Below are positions 23,270 through 29,310 of a stretch of 34,218 bases of DNA, one piece after another (within the stretch, counting starts at the first letter, position 1; each line of letters starts with the position of its first letter). Source of the DNA: a virus; the IMG/VR virus record IMGVR_UViG_3300013372_001588, positions 1 to 34,218 of that record; one strand, given 5' to 3'. The translations under genes were made by a program, and so were the position numbers. A model generated the notes under the pieces. That model was not told the DNA's origin and made no database searches. It saw only the letters and a list, made by a program, of their open reading frames with translations.

Positions 23270-23740
23270 TGACTTATTTTATGCTCACCGTTCATGCCGT
23301 CAAGCACAACGTGCAACAATTTTTCACTAGGCAATAAAAAACCCGCCTGGGTGCGCTTCAAAGAGAGGCGTGGCGGGTTGCCATGGGATTCTATGGGGTT
23401 TCTATAGGTGTTGGCAGGCGCGAATCCAACGCGCTTATCGGGTACTTCTGACGTCTCATTTTCACCTGGACTGTCGTTTGCCGCCAACAAGAAAGCAACC
23501 CGAACAACACCGAGTCTTCATCCCCATGAAAGTTTAGGGATGTCCGGCTTGCTTTCTTTTTGACTCAAACCAACACGGCTGGGCATCGGGGTTTCTTTTT
23601 GGTCGACGCCGCGGAACGTCTAGCCGCTGCCCATGCGTGTTGGTGGTGGCCTGCCCAATGCGCTGCCACCGTAGCGCTTTACCCTGCCGGGGGAGGCCGG
23701 CTCAACGTTGGGCTCGTTGAAAGGATACGTGAACTATATA
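23270..23740. other. Non-coding structured interval between terS and HTH gene
   Basis: About 470 bases hold no gene I can support. Several inverted repeats are visible: 23340-23379 (see terminator), 23489-23558 (10 bp, with inner CATCCC/GGGATG), 23569-23644 (9 bp ACCAACACG/CGTGTTGGT with an inner 5-bp GGGCA/TGCCC), 23642-23670, 23686-23701 and 23703-23719. A packaging (pac) site, a processed late-operon RNA or a structured regulatory RNA are possibilities. Confidence 0.55.
23336..23379 (-). terminator. Rho-independent-like terminator on the minus strand
   Basis: Plus-strand AACCCGCC (23340-23347) and GGCGGGTT (23372-23379) form an 8-bp GC-rich stem with a 24-base loop. On the minus strand the stem is followed by TTTTTT. 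It would end or reduce leftward transcription from the small terminase side before the HTH/methyltransferase genes, which implies a second promoter or antitermination for the late genes. Confidence 0.6.
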
Positions 23741-24175
23741 TCAATCCTTTTTGCTTTGCGCAGATTGATCCACAATAACGCGCTCAATTTTTTTGATTTC
23801 AATCGGCGCGCCATCTGCGCCCGTGTGCTCATGCTTCTGCGTTTCGGCCCACCGCATCTGCGTCTTTGACCACCAAATCATCGCCGCCGTGTCACCGCCC
23901 ATTGCCTTTTGAAACAAGGTCTTTCCAATCTGCCCGTTCGCCTTGCCTTTGCCCGTGACCAACTCAGCGCCAAAATGAGCGCGAAGCGTGTCGACGTGGA
24001 TGCCATCGCGCACCAAGACTGCAATCTGCTCAATAGGCAGGCCGTAGCCGGACAACGCCTCGACCTGTTTGCGCTCGGCATCGGTGGGTTCAAAGGCTGG
24101 TCTGCCTGCACCTTCTCTAGCACCGCCATTGATTTTTGTCTTTTTTAGTACCGATTTTTCAGTTTTTGTTTCCAT
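23741..24175 (-). CDS. Terminase small subunit
   Basis: The 144-residue protein has the opening GGAREGAGRPAFEPTDAERK, a helix-turn-helix-like middle (QVEALSGYGLPIEQIAVLVR, DGIHVDTLRAHF) and LFQKAMGGDTAAMIWWSKTQ, the usual pattern of small terminases of this class, which recognise the packaging site and recruit the large subunit. GGAGG lies just before the ATG at 24175. The start overlaps the Mom gene by 17 bases. The large terminase lies about 2 kb further on, separated by the methyltransferase locus, unlike P22 where the genes are adjacent. Confidence 0.8.
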   Translation of the reverse strand: METKTEKSVLKKTKINGGAREGAGRPAFEPTDAERKQVEALSGYGLPIEQIAVLVRDGIHVDTLRAHFGAELVTGKGKANGQIGKTLFQKAMGGDTAAMIWWSKTQMRWAETQKHEHTGADGAPIEIKKIERVIVDQSAQSKKD

Positions 24176-24899
24176 TTGTAACCTCCGCGAAAGGTTGTCC
24201 AGTTTCTGCGTGTATTGGAGCGGGTGGGTCGGTGTCGCGCCGCCGCTGTTCTGGCTGGTCGCCAGTCATCGCCTGCTTCACCCGCTTAGGATATGGTTTT
24301 GCAAGTGGTTGAATCTTAGCACTCATGTCTTTGTCAAGTGGCATCAGGTATTTGTGCTTGCCCTTAGATCTGAATTCTTTTGCATTTGGGTCAAGGCATC
24401 TGTGAACTTCTGCAATGCTTTGTTTTACGCCAAGGCTGTCAATTGATTTTCTGTGTGTTTTCTTGCCATTGATGATAAATGCACTGACTGAATCTTTGCC
24501 AAACAAGCCTTCATAAATCCAATTAGTTGCCTGATAAATGCCACCATGATGGTTTGAATCAAGATCGGCATAAGACACGACAAGACGAATCCCTGGGTTG
24601 GACTTCTTCAAGAACTTAATGGCCCACATTATGATCTTACTGACTGGCGTGTCATGCTTTGTCAAAGCCACACGAACAAGCTCAACACATTCATCTTGGC
24701 TTAATCTATAAGGACTGCCAAGGTTGGTGTTTGCTCCACGGCCAAAGATTACGACCCCAATGAATTTGCCATTTTCCCAAGCCCCGACTTTGACCAATTT
24801 GCCAACAGGCAAACTTTTGCTGTAATGCCAATTCAAACAAGCATACTTATCAGCCTCATGGCTTGCCCAGTCGATCTTTAGCTCAGGCTTGTCTTGCAT
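24159..24899 (-). CDS. mom: Mom-like adenine modification protein
   Basis: The 246-residue protein carries the Mom pattern: LNWHYSKSLPVGKLVKVG (about 22-39), GKFIGVVIFGRGANTNLG, VELVRVALTKH, then VVSYADLDSNHHGGIYQATN and WIYEGLFG, followed by KYLMPLDKDM and AKPYPKR. Phage Mu Mom is a GNAT-like enzyme that converts adenine to N6-(methylcarbamoyl)adenine and blocks many restriction enzymes. Compared with Mu, the C-terminal 45 residues here are a polar extension. I start at 24899, inside the ParB gene end (17-base overlap), with AAAAGAG upstream. No clear Com homologue is adjacent; several small zinc proteins upstream are candidates. Confidence 0.85.
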   Translation of the reverse strand: MQDKPELKIDWASHEADKYACLNWHYSKSLPVGKLVKVGAWENGKFIGVVIFGRGANTNLGSPYRLSQDECVELVRVALTKHDTPVSKIIMWAIKFLKKSNPGIRLVVSYADLDSNHHGGIYQATNWIYEGLFGKDSVSAFIINGKKTHRKSIDSLGVKQSIAEVHRCLDPNAKEFRSKGKHKYLMPLDKDMSAKIQPLAKPYPKRVKQAMTGDQPEQRRRDTDPPAPIHAETGQPFAEVTNGNKN

Positions 24900-25401
24900 C
24901 AAACTCTTTTCCGCAGTGTGGGCAGGCAATCCATTTTGGGTCTAGTTCATCCAGCTTGCCTTGGTCTTCCTCAGTGCCTGGTTCAAAGTCTGGTGTCTGC
25001 AATGACTGGATTTCTTCAGCCTTGAAGCCAACTAGATCAAGGTCAAACCCCAGATCGCCAATCTCGCCCAGCTCAAGCGCCAGCATCTCATTATCCCAAC
25101 CTGCATTCATAGCCAGCTTGTTGTCAGCCAGCACATACGCCCGCTTTTGCGCGTCCGTCCAGCCTTCTGCAACGATCACCGGCACCTCTTCCATGCCAAG
25201 CTTACGGGCTGCCATAATGCGCCCATGACCTGCAATGATCTGCCCGGTGTCATCCACTAACACAGGCGTTGTCCAGCCCCATTCTTTGATGCTGGCCGCG
25301 ATCTGCGCTACTTGCTCATCACTGTGCGTGCGCGAGTTTTTCGCATACGGAATCAGCTTATCGATTTTCCACTTCTCAATTTTGTCGGCAGGATTCGACA
25401 T
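24883..25401 (-). CDS. ParB-like nuclease-domain protein with C-terminal zinc knuckle
   Basis: The 172-residue protein has the ParB/sulfiredoxin-fold core: KIDKLIPYAKNSRTH, QIAASIKEWGWTTPVLVD, then GQIIAGHGRIMAARKLGM with the GHGR motif (58-61) and EVPVIVAEG. It ends with ACPHCGKEF (159-167), a CxxC pair. Phage proteins of this type often lie beside DNA modification or terminase genes. Here it overlaps mom by 17 bases, and its start overlaps the preceding TGA (TGATG). It may help recruit Mom to DNA, act as a nuclease, or sense phage DNA. The function is inferred from the neighbourhood only. Confidence 0.78.
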   Translation of the reverse strand: MSNPADKIEKWKIDKLIPYAKNSRTHSDEQVAQIAASIKEWGWTTPVLVDDTGQIIAGHGRIMAARKLGMEEVPVIVAEGWTDAQKRAYVLADNKLAMNAGWDNEMLALELGEIGDLGFDLDLVGFKAEEIQSLQTPDFEPGTEEDQGKLDELDPKWIACPHCGKEFDARQA

Positions 25402-25529
25402 CAAAACCCCCTGGGCTTTGGATAGCACACCACCACGCCTCGACTATCCACCTTGCACTGATAATCACCTGCAAACGCCTGAACTTCATTTGCAACAAAA
25501 AAACAAACTATTGCTAAAATTGTTTTCAT
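25401..25529 (-). CDS. Small putative exported peptide (42 aa)
   Basis: A 42-codon frame begins MKTILAIVCFFVANEVQAFA, a convincing Sec signal peptide (basic start, hydrophobic core, AFA|G or AQA-like cleavage zone near residue 20). It then encodes a 22-residue mature part with two Cys (CKVDSRGVVVCYPKPRGF). GAAGGTG lies before the ATG at 25529. The TGA overlaps the ParB start as TGATG, so it is in the operon. Exported phage peptides can act in lysis or superinfection exclusion, but I recognise no family. The signal peptide is a visual call. Confidence 0.55.
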   Translation of the reverse strand: MKTILAIVCFFVANEVQAFAGDYQCKVDSRGVVVCYPKPRGF

Positions 25530-25568
25530 CAATTCACCTTCTGTATAATTACGACTCATTCTGTGGAT

Positions 25569-25826
25569 TTAGGCCGGCTCATTGAGTCGGTCTTTTTTTT
25601 GCCATAATGCCATCATTGTTTCACGCAACGGGTTTGTTGCCTCTTTTCCCCTCTTTTCTTCGATCTGCATCAGCTGGTGCCTCCTGGCATCAAGCGGCAT
25701 TTTGAGCAACTGTCTGGCCTCGCATTCATTGCGCCAGGCGTCGCAATAACTACACACCTGACGCCCATCAACAAGCCCCACCGATCGGGGCTTGCTGCAC
25801 TGATTGCACTCAGTCTTGCTCGTCAT
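25569..25826 (-). CDS. Small zinc-finger-like protein (85 aa)
   Basis: The 85-residue protein begins MTSKTECNQCSKPRSVGLVD and contains two CxxC pairs (CNQC at 7-10, CSYC at 26-29), so a single zinc site is likely. A charged helical C-terminus follows (WRNECEARQLLKMPLD, EEKRGKEATNPLRETM). Similar proteins appear in phages of beta- and gammaproteobacteria as a domain of unknown function. The ATG overlaps the upstream 34-residue membrane peptide by 17 bases. A role in DNA or protein binding is inferred from the Cys pairs only. Confidence 0.65.
   Translation of the reverse strand: MTSKTECNQCSKPRSVGLVDGRQVCSYCDAWRNECEARQLLKMPLDARRHQLMQIEEKRGKEATNPLRETMMALWQKKDRLNEPA
25574..25598 (+). terminator. 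Plus-strand terminator-like hairpin inside a leftward operon
   Basis: CCGGCTC (25574-25580) and GAGTCGG (25584-25590) form a 7-bp stem (one G-T pair) with loop ATT, followed on the plus strand by T, C and eight T bases. It fits a rho-independent terminator for rightward RNA, yet the genes here run leftward. It may block antisense read-through. It sits at the 3' end of the gene at 25569. Confidence 0.45.
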
Positions 25827-25914
25827 TGTTGACGCTCATTAAACACATGACCGCAACGCCAATCAAAACGCCTGCGAGCAGGCATACCAAAGAAAAAAAC
25901 ACACAGGAACTCAT
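25810..25914 (-). CDS. Single-pass membrane micropeptide (34 aa)
   Basis: The 34-residue frame reads MSSCVFFSLVCLLAGVLIGV followed by AVMCLMSVNNDEQD: one long hydrophobic helix and an acidic tail. Its ATG overlaps the upstream TGA (ATGA) and its end overlaps the next gene by 17 bases, which supports translation within the operon. No signal-peptidase site is evident, so it probably stays in the membrane. Function unknown. Confidence 0.5.
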   Translation of the reverse strand: MSSCVFFSLVCLLAGVLIGVAVMCLMSVNNDEQD

Positions 25915-26123
25915 TCTTCGCTTGCCTCCCCAACGAACCCAATTTTTGACACTGTTTGAGGTGCGAACCCGAATGCCAACAATGCCGCCTTCATTGTGTC
26001 GACAAAGTATTCAAGCGATCCATCACCAGAAACTTTGAGCCTCACCTGCTCTTCTTCGCCCATTGGATAAAGCCCTCTCAAGATAATTTCAACGCTATGC
26101 AAGTTATCACTATTCACTGACAT
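25911..26123 (-). CDS. Small hypothetical protein (70 aa)
   Basis: The 70-residue protein begins MSVNSDNLHSVEIILRGLYP and continues with an alpha/beta-looking pattern (EEEQVRLKVSGDGSLEYFVD, then an Ala/Leu-rich helix). It lies in the leftward operon with an ATGA overlap at its end. AAGGAGCAAATAATC provides a strong upstream ribosome site. It somewhat resembles the small protein at 29952-30167 in size and style (both have a short beta-like half then a helix), but I do not claim homology. No family recognised. Confidence 0.6.
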   Translation of the reverse strand: MSVNSDNLHSVEIILRGLYPMGEEEQVRLKVSGDGSLEYFVDTMKAALLAFGFAPQTVSKIGFVGEASEE

Positions 26124-26125
26124 GA

Positions 26126-26341
26126 TTATTTGCTCCTTAATTGATCTGCTAGTTTTTGCGCTGCGCCTGCGTGAATGAGTTTGTTTTCACTGAACCATGC
26201 CTCAGCCCGTTTATCCAACAAAACCGCGGTCTGTTCCTTCAACTCTTCGAAAACTTTGTTGGCACATTCTTTAGGCAATTCTTGCTTCCAAACGCTAACT
26301 GCTTGGCGATAATTTTGCATCCCACGAATCATACTTTTCAT
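26126..26341 (-). CDS. Small helical protein of unknown function (71 aa)
   Basis: The 71-residue protein begins MKSMIRGMQNYRQAVSVWKQ and is a string of charged helices (ANKVFEELKEQTAVLLDKRA, GAAQKLADQLRSK). The start overlaps the nuclease stop as ATGA (26338-26341), so it is coupled to the upstream gene. Internal ATGs could shorten it by three or seven residues. No motif or family is recognised; it may be an accessory to the upstream nuclease because of the coupling. Confidence 0.58.
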   Translation of the reverse strand: MKSMIRGMQNYRQAVSVWKQELPKECANKVFEELKEQTAVLLDKRAEAWFSENKLIHAGAAQKLADQLRSK

Positions 26342-26658
26342 TTCGTCCCACCTTCATACTTCTTTGCCAGATTTTGACTGATCAACATGTCGGCCAAACT
26401 TTCGTTGTTGATGTAAATTTCTGCCAGAAAATAACCCCATTTACTAGGCTTTGATGTTTTTATTCTGACTTCTTTGTTCAGCACTGCATTTTTTACAAAC
26501 TCTTTTGCTGTTGTGTAATTTGCTTCGCTTCTTTCCGGCGTGTCAACGTGCGCTAACCGAAGCCTTTGTTTTGTGTAAATTTTGAAGCCTACGTCTACCT
26601 CTACATCAATCGTGTCGCCATCTACAACATTTATCACCTTTGCTTGATACTCAAACAT
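26338..26658 (-). CDS. Staphylococcal-nuclease-like protein (106 aa)
   Basis: The 106-residue protein has the SNase pattern: KVINVVDGDTIDVEVDVGF (8-26), then QRLRLAHVDTPE with Arg34, Asp39 and Glu42, which match the catalytic positions Arg35, Asp40 and Glu43, and GYFLAEIYIN (75-84). Where the family normally has Gly-Arg (Arg87), this protein has Gly-Tyr (Tyr76), so one catalytic arginine is missing. There is no signal peptide, so it would act in the cytoplasm. GGAAGG precedes the ATG at 26658. It may degrade DNA weakly, or bind nucleic acid without cutting. Confidence 0.8.
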   Translation of the reverse strand: MFEYQAKVINVVDGDTIDVEVDVGFKIYTKQRLRLAHVDTPERSEANYTTAKEFVKNAVLNKEVRIKTSKPSKWGYFLAEIYINNESLADMLISQNLAKKYEGGTK

Positions 26659-26818
26659 TTTGTTGCCTTCCTTCGTTGTTGCGAAACTTTGCACGAATCG
26701 AGCACTGATTACATCGCCAGCGCCAGGAACTAATGCCAGATTGTGTTTTAACTTTGCCCATCTGTTCTGGCGGGTAGTACTTGCAGCAACTCGGGCATCG
26801 GATTTCTTTATCAGTCAT
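26651..26818 (-). CDS. Zinc-ribbon-like small protein (55 aa)
   Basis: The 55-codon frame reads MTDKEIRCPSCCKYYPPEQM, then WRWRCNQCSIRAKFRN, giving two CxxC pairs (CPSC at 8-11, CNQC at 36-39) spaced like a zinc ribbon. It overlaps both neighbours: ATGA with the gene at 26815 and eight bases with the SNase start. Zinc-ribbon micro-proteins of phages may bind RNA, as does Mu Com, which controls mom translation. I only note the parallel, since the gene is 1.7 kb from mom and sequence similarity to Com is not obvious. Confidence 0.55.
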   Translation of the reverse strand: MTDKEIRCPSCCKYYPPEQMGKVKTQSGISSWRWRCNQCSIRAKFRNNEGRQQNV

Positions 26819-27069
26819 ATCGTCACCTTGGCAACCCGTGACAAAAAGTCACGGAATCGTTTAAACGGGCTTGGCTGCGTTTTTTCTGCCTTGGGTATAT
26901 GGTGATATGCCTCAGGGCTTAAACTCACGATGGCGGCCCGATTTGCCGCGTTTGCGGGCATTTGGGCGAGGATGATCCGCTGCATAACCGCATCTTCAGG
27001 GCTGATTCCGCGTTTTTCGCCGGTGTAAGCGCATCCGATGATGATTTTTCCGGTGTTGATGCCGTTCAT
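26815..27069 (-). CDS. Small phage protein of unknown function (84 aa)
   Basis: The 84-residue protein begins MNGINTGKIIIGCAYTGEKR and contains DAVMQRIILAQMPANAANRA and a Lys/Arg-rich end FKRFRDFLSRVAKVTI. I have seen comparable openings (MN..NT..VLIGCA) near replication genes of betaproteobacterial phages, without a known role. The ATG at 27069 overlaps the P-like stop in ATGA, ruling out the longer frame from 27174. A basic C-terminal helix could bind DNA or membrane. Confidence 0.6.
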   Translation of the reverse strand: MNGINTGKIIIGCAYTGEKRGISPEDAVMQRIILAQMPANAANRAAIVSLSPEAYHHIPKAEKTQPSPFKRFRDFLSRVAKVTI

Positions 27070-27566
27070 GCTGTCACCTCGCTGTCTGCGTAACCGTGAG
27101 CCTTCCGCGCTTCCTTGGCGAACTCTGCCGAAACTGCCGGGTGCTTCTCCGGGTTGGCCAGGATGCGCTGCCACCAGTCCGTGAATTTCGCGCCGCTCCC
27201 GATCTTCACTGCCTGCGCCGCGGCTTGGATCCGTTCGCGGTTGTCGTTGCGATCATCGTTGCTTGGCGTGTGCGCCAGCTGCTGCACGCTTTTCCGCGGG
27301 GCGGTTTTGCAAATCCCGAGGAACTGCACGAGATTCGGCGCACGCTCCGGCAGATTGCGCACGTCCAACGCAAACGCGATCGCCTCCGGGGTGTCAGCGT
27401 AACCGCCAAGCTCGTCGGACCAGGTTGCCTTTGCTGCCTGGATGCCTTCGTCACGCCCACCGACTACCCGCGAAAACTTGCCGGCAAACTCGCCGCCATA
27501 CACCCCGTCAAGCCTACTGAAAATCCGATCCACCCAAGCGGGCGGCAACATCTGCTTTGACTTCAT
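27066..27566 (-). CDS. Replication protein P-like (helicase-loader type)
   Basis: The 166-residue protein begins MKSKQMLPPAWVDRIFSRLD and has KFSRVVGGRDEGIQAAKATW, ALDVRNLPERAPNLVQFLGI and TDWWQRILANPE, the kind of helical pattern found in P-like proteins that follow O-like/DUF1376 genes. These bring the host DnaB helicase to the origin. The frame starts within the upstream gene, a 53-base overlap, with GGGGAG just before 27566. The second Met (27551) is an alternative start. The P role is inferred from gene order and helical style, not from verified similarity. Confidence 0.6.
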   Translation of the reverse strand: MKSKQMLPPAWVDRIFSRLDGVYGGEFAGKFSRVVGGRDEGIQAAKATWSDELGGYADTPEAIAFALDVRNLPERAPNLVQFLGICKTAPRKSVQQLAHTPSNDDRNDNRERIQAAAQAVKIGSGAKFTDWWQRILANPEKHPAVSAEFAKEARKAHGYADSEVTA

Positions 27567-28335
27567 GACACTCCCCTATCACGTCGAAAAAACTACCGTT
27601 TTTTTGCCCGTAGCCAAGCGCCCGGGCGGTTGCCTCTGCGTTGATCTGGTGCTGCGTCCTGCGTGGTGCTGCTGGTGCTGCGTGCTGCGTTAGCCAGTCG
27701 GCTTTGAATCCTGTCCAGCCCCTAGCGGTTGATTCAACCAGTGCCTGCTCAAGCGTCCAGCCGGCTTTCACAGCTTCCCCTGCGATCTGGTCAATGGCTG
27801 TTTGCGTAACCGGGGCGCGCTTGGCTTTTCGGAGTTGCATCCAATCGGCCCACGTCGTTTCGGAAACGCCTTCCGGGATTACGACGTCGCGCTTTAGCGC
27901 GGCAGGTTTTTCTTTTTGATTTATTTTTTCTTTGCTTTGGTTATTGGTTACTGGTTCATGGTTAGGGTTACCTTTGGGTTTCGTGTGGGTTTCCACTGGC
28001 AACCCACTGGAAACCCACTGGGTTTTTTTTGGCCTTCCTCCGGCCTTGCCGTTTTGCCTGTTTCTGTCACAAATCGCTTTGTAATCAGCAATTTCCGCGT
28101 CACACCGCTTGTGACTCCACAGGTTTCCGTCCTGGACAAAGAAAACCTCCAAAATCAGCGCCACGGCTTCAGGGTCAGCCCCGACTTTCAGTCCGATCAC
28201 CTTGGTGTTATTTGGTAACGGCTGTTCGGTTTCGTAATACAGCCACAACATGCGCAGGTAGGTCATGCTTTGCGCATCCGTGAGCCGAGCCGTAGCTTGG
28301 ATGAAGTCGCCAATGTGGTGTTGGTAGTAGTGCAT
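27514..28335 (-). CDS. DUF1376-domain replication protein (O-like)
   Basis: The 273-residue protein opens with MHYYQHHIGDFIQATARLTD and LRMLWLYYETEQPLPNN, the DUF1376 signature of phage replication proteins (residues about 1-90), followed by a polar linker (about 100-145, KEKINQKEKPAAL) and a C-terminal domain with SETTWADWMQLRKAKRAPVT, then RGWTGFKADW. Such proteins bind the origin and recruit the P-like helicase loader encoded next. The ATG overlaps the preceding gene's TGA (TGATG). A plausible origin lies inside this gene or in the upstream promoter region, but no clear iterons stand out. Confidence 0.75.
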   Translation of the reverse strand: MHYYQHHIGDFIQATARLTDAQSMTYLRMLWLYYETEQPLPNNTKVIGLKVGADPEAVALILEVFFVQDGNLWSHKRCDAEIADYKAICDRNRQNGKAGGRPKKTQWVSSGLPVETHTKPKGNPNHEPVTNNQSKEKINQKEKPAALKRDVVIPEGVSETTWADWMQLRKAKRAPVTQTAIDQIAGEAVKAGWTLEQALVESTARGWTGFKADWLTQHAAPAAPRRTQHQINAEATARALGYGQKNGSFFDVIGECHEVKADVAARLGGSDFQ

Positions 28336-28523
28336 CAGGCACCCCCGCGGGCTTCGCGCAGTGCTGACCGTAACTTTTCCCGGTAGGCCGCGCTATGGCG
28401 TTTCTGGCATTGCACACAGATTCCGCTGGAGGTGTAGCGCCACTCATGGCCGCAAGCGGCACATGGCTTGTTTTTGTACTGCTGTTTTCCCTGCTTTGCT
28501 GCCTTCAAACGTACTGCATCCAT
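28335..28523 (-). CDS. Zinc-finger-like small protein ahead of the replication genes (62 aa)
   Basis: The protein MDAVRLKAAKQGKQQYKNKP continues with CAACGHEWRYTSSGICVQCQ, which contains two CxxC pairs 12 residues apart, typical of a small zinc ribbon, then a basic helix (KRHSAAYREKLRSALREAR). A longer frame from 28562 exists, but I choose the ATG at 28523 because GGAGG lies nine bases upstream. It is the first gene after a promoter candidate at 28577-28607 and its stop overlaps the DUF1376 start. It is probably a nucleic-acid-binding regulator of the replication genes. Confidence 0.65.
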   Translation of the reverse strand: MDAVRLKAAKQGKQQYKNKPCAACGHEWRYTSSGICVQCQKRHSAAYREKLRSALREARGGA

Positions 28524-28576
28524 TCCGGTCGCCTCCGCTGTTTGCTGCACTGCACATATCATGCACTATAGCAAAA

Positions 28577-28607
28577 ATTATAACGACTGCAACCGGGTTT
28601 TTTACAA
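28577..28607 (-). promoter_or_regulatory. Leftward promoter candidate for replication genes
   Basis: On the minus strand a perfect TATAAT (28582-28577) is preceded, with a long 19-base spacer, by TTGTAA (28607-28602), four of six matches to the -35 consensus. It lies between the SSB stop (28611) and the zinc-finger start (28523), so it would drive the replication genes separately from the rusA-ssb pair. The long spacer lowers confidence. Confidence 0.4.
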
Positions 28608-28610
28608 ATT

Positions 28611-28940
28611 TTAGAAAGGCAAATCGTCGGGCAAATTGCCGAAACCATGATCGCCGGCCGGCGGTGGCGCGTAGCCGTTTGACTTCGCTTGCTGGTGCTG
28701 TCCCGGCCCCGCCTGGGCATCTCTGGGCGCGAATTTACTGATCAACACGCTGTCCCCTCCTTTGCCATTGAGATCCGGCACGCCGGCCGGGTTGAATGTC
28801 TTGTCCAGCAGCCAGAATTCCCCGCCGTCGTCGCCTGTCATGACACGACCAACAGTCATCCAGCGGCCCTTTTTTGCCCCGCTTGAATCGGTGTATTCGC
28901 CTACTTTTACCTTTAGGTCATGCGTCTTTTTTGATGCCAT
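28611..28940 (-). CDS. ssb: Single-stranded DNA-binding protein, short phage type
   Basis: The 109-residue protein has a beta-rich N-terminal 70 residues (KVKVGEYTDSSGAKKGRW, MTVGRVMTGDDGGEFWLLDK) that suit an OB fold, a polar Gly/Pro/Gln linker and the C-terminal acidic tip GNLPDDLPF. The terminal DDLPF is the hallmark by which SSB proteins dock to replication and repair partners. The start at 28940 has GAAAGG upstream and lies inside the end of rusA (23-base overlap), so the two are coupled. It would coat single strands made during replication and by the YqaJ-type exonuclease. Confidence 0.78.
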   Translation of the reverse strand: MASKKTHDLKVKVGEYTDSSGAKKGRWMTVGRVMTGDDGGEFWLLDKTFNPAGVPDLNGKGGDSVLISKFAPRDAQAGPGQHQQAKSNGYAPPPAGDHGFGNLPDDLPF

Positions 28941-29310
28941 CGGAAAGCCTTTCAATAGTAATTTCAAGTCGCCCAGGGGCTTGCACTGCGCATCGTTCAA
29001 TTGCCAGCCGATCAATCTGACTGTCATCAAGCATCACGCCGGCAAACACTAGAGCATCGAGTGCCGCCTTTAAAACATTGTCCAGATCGCGGCGGCGGCG
29101 GTCTGGCGGGTAACACAGGATGGCCACGGAAAGCCGGTCTGCAAGCTTGTGCTGATGCCCCTCCACGGTCAGTTGATTGAGCACTTTACCGCGGTACTTT
29201 CTACCCTGTTCCGAGATCAAATGACGGCCAGCAAGTGGCCCGCTTGACGGGTGCCGCCAGTATTGATTAACGCTCGGCGGCCACGGCAGATCTAGCTCAA
29301 TTGGTTGCAT
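28918..29310 (-). CDS. rusA: RusA-like Holliday junction resolvase
   Basis: The 130-residue protein has the RusA pattern: LDLPWPPSVNQYWRHP at the N-terminus, RRRRDLDNVLKAALDAL at about 71-87 and VMLDDSQIDRLAIERC at 92-107. Asp75, Asp77, Lys81 and Asp95/96 match the catalytic Asp70, Asp72, Lys76 and Asp91 of E. coli RusA. It cuts branched DNA formed in recombination before packaging. The ATG at 29310 is chosen over the longer frame from 29454, whose first 48 residues are Cys/Phe-rich and overlap the control region. The upstream ribosome site is weak. Confidence 0.9.
   Translation of the reverse strand: MQPIELDLPWPPSVNQYWRHPSSGPLAGRHLISEQGRKYRGKVLNQLTVEGHQHKLADRLSVAILCYPPDRRRRDLDNVLKAALDALVFAGVMLDDSQIDRLAIERCAVQAPGRLEITIERLSDGIKKDA

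Noticed and set aside
23380-23480. Possible tRNA suggested by GCGCGAATCCAACGC near 23408-23432
   Set aside because: No cloverleaf with acceptor, anticodon and T arms of normal size could be drawn, and no CCA end is present.
23266-23490. 74-codon minus-strand frame with a TTG start, between the structured interval and the HTH gene
   Set aside because: It runs through the terminator hairpin at 23336-23379 and has a TTG start and no clear ribosome site. Its segment PPRLSLKRTQAGFLLPSE resembles short proteins annotated near similar hairpins in other phages, but I cannot support it as a gene.
23560-23778. 72-codon plus-strand frame in the structured interval
   Set aside because: It is on the opposite strand to all neighbours, has no ribosome site and overlaps the inverted repeats and the terS 3' end. 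It is most likely chance.
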